Source of the DNA: an uncultured Aquimarina sp.
Lineage (GTDB): Bacteria > Bacteroidota > Bacteroidia > Flavobacteriales > Flavobacteriaceae
Direction: 5' to 3'
NCBI GenBank assembly: GCA_947502885.1
Contig: CANNBP010000003.1
Location: 1-64,000, forward strand
DNA: 64,000 bases
Of the stretch, positions 59,834 through 64,000 are shown one piece after another (positions within the stretch are counted from its first letter, which is position 1; each line of letters starts with the position of its first letter). The notes under the pieces are model-generated. The model saw nothing but the letters and a program-made list of their open reading frames with translations, had not been told where the DNA came from and made no database searches. The position numbers and the translations under genes were made by a program.

Positions 59834-62275
59834 TTATTTGATGATTAATTTGTGTGTTGTCGATTCTCCCATACTACTTTCGATCTTTATAAGATAAATA
59901 CCTCTTCCTAGGGATAGGCCACGACTGGATATTGTATTCATTCCTGGTTTTAGATCAACTTCTCCTTTTTTACTACCTAAAATGGTGTAAATAGAAGCGG
60001 TAATATCTCCTTTAATATATTTATTTAAATGGAATGAAAAGTTGTCTGTAGTAGGATTAGGCTTTATTGATATCCCCACAAGATCACCTTCTTCTTCGTT
60101 TCCTAGTCTTGGTGATATTGATTCTATTTCAGATGCTATATTTTCTGCTATAGCAGATTGTCCGCAAGACCCTTCATAAATTTTTACATTAGAAAATATA
60201 GAATTATTCCCACTACCACCATCATTGTCATTTATGAAAACCAAACGATCCATACTACCTGTATAAAAGTTACCTACTGGGATTACATATTTTTTGGTTC
60301 CACTTGTATAATCATCAAAATTTGTGACACCATAATTTTGCGTACCATAAACTTTAACATACCTAGAGGATGTTAAGGTGTTATCATTTTCAAAACCAAC
60401 GGCATGAATTTCACCTTCTGAAGTACTGCTAAAATCAAATTCGATAACTGTATTAGCCGTTACGGTGTAATTCATAGAGATATATTTCCAAGTGTTATTT
60501 TGCAAAGACAGGCCTGTTCCTCCATTTACTATAGAAAAATTCCCCACTATATCCTGATTAGAAAATGCTGTTATAGAAAAATCATTAAAATCTATAGCAT
60601 TACAAACTGGCGGGTTTGTTGTACCATTTTGTATACTTATGTCATCTATAGCAATATCACTTTGCCAACCACTGTTACCACTACCTGTCACTACATTAAA
60701 TCGTAGTTGTACACTTGTAATTCCTGCATACGCACTAAGGTCTACGTCGGCAGAATTCCAGTTTGTGCCTTGTGCTCCGGCTTTATTAAACACACTTGTC
60801 CAGTTTCCACTATTATTGGTCCTTGCCTCTACCGTTAAACTATTGATTGCACTTCCTGTCATATGATATTGAAAGGTAAGTTTAGGAGACGTTAAACTAT
60901 TAAAGTTTAAACAAGGTGAATTTAATATAGCTCGTTTATTTGGAAACCCCGTGCCATTGCCAGAAGCTTCTACATAAAGATAAAAAGTACCATCTGCTGC
61001 ACTACTTGGGCCTGTTCCTGAAGAAGGAGTGCTTCCTGAATTTCTGGTCCAGTTTAAATCATCTCCTGATGTAGCTTGTACCCATTGTCCTAGGTTGTTT
61101 TCAAAACTTTCTGCAAATGGAAATGAAGTTACATTACCAGTACACTCATCGGTTGGTGGTGGATTTCCATCAAGGCCCATAGCATCCCAAAAAGCAGGAA
61201 TTGTTGCTCTCTCTCCAGAATTAGAACCTCCAGATCCCGAACACCCCCCATAAGCATGAACTCCAACGGCATTTCCTGTTGCTTCGTCAATAATTGGGCT
61301 TCCCGAATTTCCTCCAGTAGTATCTGCTCTATATCTAACAAATGTATTATCTACAGAAGCTAATGGCCCACTATGGGTTTGTTGTGTCTGATTATCAATA
61401 CCTGTATCTGTACCAAAACCGGTAATCCTAATAGTATTTCCTGGAGTACTTTGTGTAACATTAAAAGATTTTCCTTGAGCCTGAATTGGAGATAATCCTG
61501 TTTGTGTATTAGGCTGTACAGTAAATACTGCCCAGTCATTGGCTTGACTTGGACTATTAGGGTATGGAGATACAAAATCTCCTAACTGAATTGGGTATTG
61601 ATCTTCAGGGCCCGGGTGAACTATTGTCCTATCTGGATTTGATTTTGGTACATTAAACTCTAAAATCTCTGCTCTACTACTCACACAATGTCCCGCAGTA
61701 ACTAATCTACCATTTGTAATAATCCATCCCGAACAACCATTAGGTACAATTCGTCCTATTGCAGCATCATTAGAATCTATGCGATCATCGGCAGAACCAC
61801 ATTGCGTTTTTGCAGCCGTTTCATGTTCTCCAACACTAACTTCTTTAATGTTTACTCCTACCGACTTTTCACCAGGAGCCACAGTCAATTGTAGTGTTAC
61901 CTTATCACCGTTAAAATAAGCGGTAGAATTTTTCCAATTTTGGATTGTAGCCGCAGTTAACGTTTGCGTACTTCCGTCTAAAACGGATGTTATTGTCAAC
62001 GTACTTTTAACTCCAAGGTTTACATCTTTAAAGAATAAGCGTAACCAAATAGCTCCTTTTTCTGATACTGTCTCTGTTATCACTTGAGAACCTCCTTTAT
62101 TGTAATTATCATTAGAAGTTAGGCTTAAATCATATTCGACATAATGTCGTGGTAATTCATCTTGAGCAAAATTAACTAAAGGTAGAAACATAAAAGCTGT
62201 GCATACAAGCATACAAGTGCTATACACAAAACTCCTAAAATTGAAATAATTTGAGTTTGTATTATTAAAATTCAT
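59834..62275 (-). CDS. Trypsin-like serine protease with T9SS sorting domain
   Basis: 813 residues. A long signal peptide ends near LVNFAQ (residue 38). An N-terminal beta domain (about 45-150) leads to the S1/V8-like protease domain (about 155-360) with triad H196 (VTAGHCVS), D247 (NDWAVF) and S324 (GGNSGSPI). After a linker comes a MAM/CUB-like jelly-roll (about 390-550; FENNLGQWVQATSGDDLNWT, a GNSGWQSDIAIDDISI end). A second beta-sandwich follows (about 560-705), and then a T9SS type A sorting domain (about 735-813; ISIKPNPTTDNFSFHL ... GIYLIKIES). Exported protease; its C-terminal layout is unlike that of the S8/M14 pair. Confidence 0.92.
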   Translation of the reverse strand: MNFNNTNSNYFNFRSFVYSTCMLVCTAFMFLPLVNFAQDELPRHYVEYDLSLTSNDNYNKGGSQVITETVSEKGAIWLRLFFKDVNLGVKSTLTITSVLDGSTQTLTAATIQNWKNSTAYFNGDKVTLQLTVAPGEKSVGVNIKEVSVGEHETAAKTQCGSADDRIDSNDAAIGRIVPNGCSGWIITNGRLVTAGHCVSSRAEILEFNVPKSNPDRTIVHPGPEDQYPIQLGDFVSPYPNSPSQANDWAVFTVQPNTQTGLSPIQAQGKSFNVTQSTPGNTIRITGFGTDTGIDNQTQQTHSGPLASVDNTFVRYRADTTGGNSGSPIIDEATGNAVGVHAYGGCSGSGGSNSGERATIPAFWDAMGLDGNPPPTDECTGNVTSFPFAESFENNLGQWVQATSGDDLNWTRNSGSTPSSGTGPSSAADGTFYLYVEASGNGTGFPNKRAILNSPCLNFNSLTSPKLTFQYHMTGSAINSLTVEARTNNSGNWTSVFNKAGAQGTNWNSADVDLSAYAGITSVQLRFNVVTGSGNSGWQSDIAIDDISIQNGTTNPPVCNAIDFNDFSITAFSNQDIVGNFSIVNGGTGLSLQNNTWKYISMNYTVTANTVIEFDFSSTSEGEIHAVGFENDNTLTSSRYVKVYGTQNYGVTNFDDYTSGTKKYVIPVGNFYTGSMDRLVFINDNDGGSGNNSIFSNVKIYEGSCGQSAIAENIASEIESISPRLGNEEEGDLVGISIKPNPTTDNFSFHLNKYIKGDITASIYTILGSKKGEVDLKPGMNTISSRGLSLGRGIYLIKIESSMGESTTHKLIIK

Positions 62276-62579
62276 AAGAATAAGATTAAAAATTATTAGT
62301 TAGACATTAAATTTAGTTAGCGTTAAAAATCCCGTAATCTCAGAATATGAGTTACAGTAAAATTGTATTCCACTAACTGGCTATCTAATTTTTAATCTTG
62401 AAACACCAGTTCTATTTCCTATACTTTTATTTTCCGAAGGTAATATTTGATAACTAACGAAGCATCAGCTTCTTTCATCTACAAGATAGAAAAGAAAAAC
62501 AACACCTCAAAAAGTTTACATTCAATATTTAAAATACATTTTATTAATGTCTATTTTTGCTTTTTGATATTTTTCATTC
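62276..62579. other. Divergent intergenic region, trypsin-like gene / mnmE
   Basis: About 300 bp holding both promoters. The mnmE -7 element is at 62552-62559; nothing else is recognisable. Confidence 0.5.
62552..62559 (+). promoter_or_regulatory. -7 promoter element of mnmE
   Basis: TATTTTTG matches TAnnTTTG, 20 bp before the ATG at 62580, implying a very short leader. Confidence 0.6.
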
Positions 62580-63971
62580 ATGATTAAACAAGATACTATA
62601 GTTGCATTGGCAACTCCAGCAGGTGCGGGTGCTATTGCTGTTATTCGAGTTTCTGGCAAAGATGCAATTGAGATTACCTCTTCTGTCTTTCGTTCTATAA
62701 GTGATAAGGATTTGACGACACAGAAAAGTCATACAATTCATTTAGGGCATATAATTGACCAAGAACGTGTACTTGATGAAGTATTAGTATCTCTTTTTAA
62801 AGGAACTAATTCGTATACCGGAGAACCGACCACAGAGATTTCTTGTCATGGATCCAGTTATATTCAACAAGAGATTATTCAGCTATTACTTCGCAAAGGA
62901 TGTAGAATTGCAGATGCTGGAGAATTTACTTTACGTGCCTTTATTAATGGCAAGTTAGACCTATCACAAGCAGAGGCTGTAGCTGACCTTATTGCATCAG
63001 ACTCTGAAGCTTCTCATCAAATTGCAATGCAGCAAATGCGAGGTGGTTTTAGTAGTGAAATAAAAAAATTACGTGATGAATTACTCAATTTTGCATCTTT
63101 AATAGAGTTAGAACTGGATTTTGCCGAGGAAGATGTAGAATTTGCGAATAGAGATCAATTTCAAGATTTAATCTCTAGGATTACTAAAGTATTGAAACGA
63201 TTAATTGATTCTTTTGCCGTAGGAAATGTGATAAAAAATGGGATTCCTGTTGCAATTGTAGGTGAACCAAATGTTGGTAAATCCACCTTATTAAATGCTT
63301 TATTAAATGAAGAAAGGGCCATTGTATCTGATATTGCAGGAACAACTAGAGATACTATTGAAGACGAAATTAATATTGGCGGAATTGGGTTTAGATTTAT
63401 TGATACTGCCGGAATACGAGATACCAAAGACGTAGTTGAAAGTATTGGGATACAAAAGACTTTTGAAAAAATCGAACAAGCAGAAGTGGTAATTTATTTG
63501 GTTGACAGTTTTGAATTGACGGTTGATGGGATACAAACACTTAAAGTCGAAATAGGAAAAATAAAGAATAAATATCCTCAAAAACCCCTGGTCGTTGTTG
63601 CTAATAAAATAGATAGATTAGATACAAGTCAGGTTTCTAATTTGACTTCCGAAATAGAAAATATTCACTTACTTTCTGCTAAACAAAATATTGGAGTCGA
63701 AGAATTACAAAACAAATTATTAGATTTTGTAAATACTGGTGCATTGCGTAATAATGACACAATAGTAACAAATTCTCGTCATTATGATGCTTTATTGAAG
63801 GCTCTTGAGGAAATACAGAAAGTACAATACGGTATCGACAATGGTTTATCTGGTGATCTTATGGCAATCGATATTCGTCAAGCCTTATATCACTTTGGTG
63901 AAATCACTGGGGAAATTACAAGTGATGATTTGCTCGGTAATATTTTTGCTAATTTCTGTATCGGGAAGTAA
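62580..63971 (+). CDS. mnmE: tRNA modification GTPase MnmE
   Basis: 463 residues, complete. With MnmG it modifies the wobble uridine of several tRNAs (cmnm5U). The N-terminal folate-binding domain (IVALATPAGAGAIAVIRVSG), helical domain, and inserted Ras-like G domain (about 220-385: P-loop GEPNVGKS, DIAGTTRD, DTAGIRD, NKID) are intact, as is the C-terminal signature FCIGK with the conserved Cys. The stop codon is 27 bp before the window ends. Cytoplasmic. Confidence 0.97.
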   Translation: MIKQDTIVALATPAGAGAIAVIRVSGKDAIEITSSVFRSISDKDLTTQKSHTIHLGHIIDQERVLDEVLVSLFKGTNSYTGEPTTEISCHGSSYIQQEIIQLLLRKGCRIADAGEFTLRAFINGKLDLSQAEAVADLIASDSEASHQIAMQQMRGGFSSEIKKLRDELLNFASLIELELDFAEEDVEFANRDQFQDLISRITKVLKRLIDSFAVGNVIKNGIPVAIVGEPNVGKSTLLNALLNEERAIVSDIAGTTRDTIEDEINIGGIGFRFIDTAGIRDTKDVVESIGIQKTFEKIEQAEVVIYLVDSFELTVDGIQTLKVEIGKIKNKYPQKPLVVVANKIDRLDTSQVSNLTSEIENIHLLSAKQNIGVEELQNKLLDFVNTGALRNNDTIVTNSRHYDALLKALEEIQKVQYGIDNGLSGDLMAIDIRQALYHFGEITGEITSDDLLGNIFANFCIGK

Positions 63972-64000
63972 GGTTATAATTTATTTAATTCTAATTTCCC

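Noticed and set aside
1..64000. tRNA, rRNA, insertion sequences, phage or integron elements
   Set aside because: No cloverleaf-like or rRNA segments, transposase-like proteins or terminal inverted repeats with target duplications were seen.

Overview
The window is AT-rich bacterial DNA. Its gene content points to the Bacteroidota, most likely a marine member of the Flavobacteriaceae. Several secreted proteins end in a C-terminal sorting domain of the type IX secretion system (T9SS). Several genes carry the Bacteroidota -7 promoter element TAnnTTTG. There are also paired DUF4252 genes behind an ECF sigma factor, a TonB-dependent receptor and many small lipoproteins. I see no tRNA, rRNA, CRISPR array, insertion sequence or prophage.

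Layout. 1-11699 (minus strand) is one open frame running off the left edge: the first ~3,900 residues of a giant secreted protein. It is built from eight thrombospondin-type-3 (TSP3) calcium-binding blocks spaced 1.1-1.75 kb apart, with a different globular module between successive blocks, including an RCC1-like propeller. A small one-helix membrane protein lies 7 bp upstream. 12.5-17.6 kb holds signalling genes: a TPR sensor kinase with a lipobox, its NarL-type regulator, a LytTR regulator whose receiver appears to lack the phosphorylatable Asp, and an acidic-repeat lipoprotein. 18-22 kb holds a sirtuin, a haem-binding c-type protein, a HEAT-like protein and purB. 21.9-23.4 kb is a tandem duplication of terminator, promoter, leader and lipoprotein gene. 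23.5-27.5 kb is an ECF sigma / putative anti-sigma / 2x DUF4252 operon, divergent from an S41 protease.

28.2-31 kb is a T9SS-exported subtilisin-like protease. 31.1-38.6 kb is a cobalamin island: a B12 riboswitch and TonB receptor on the minus strand, and cobU-cobT-cobS-cobC-btuF-btuC on the plus strand. Together these would import corrinoids and rebuild the lower ligand. Then come dnaN, two small genes, a T9SS M14 carboxypeptidase whose C-terminal cassette matches that of the subtilisin, a threonine/serine dehydratase, and three tandem HEIGH-type metallopeptidase lipoproteins (45.2-48.5 kb).

48.7-56.8 kb is a nitrogen-assimilation block: gltB-gltD (glutamate synthase), divergent from a P-II regulator and amtB, with a perfect 19-bp palindrome between them. 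It is followed by a hybrid sensor kinase, a DUF4870-like membrane protein, a trypsin-like T9SS protease and mnmE. The window combines housekeeping genes (purB, dnaN, mnmE, gltBD) with a large secreted proteolytic and adhesive repertoire, as expected of a surface-associated degrader of polymers. The least described parts are the giant modular protein and its upstream partner, the duplicated lipoproteins with conserved leaders, and the triplicated metallopeptidases.
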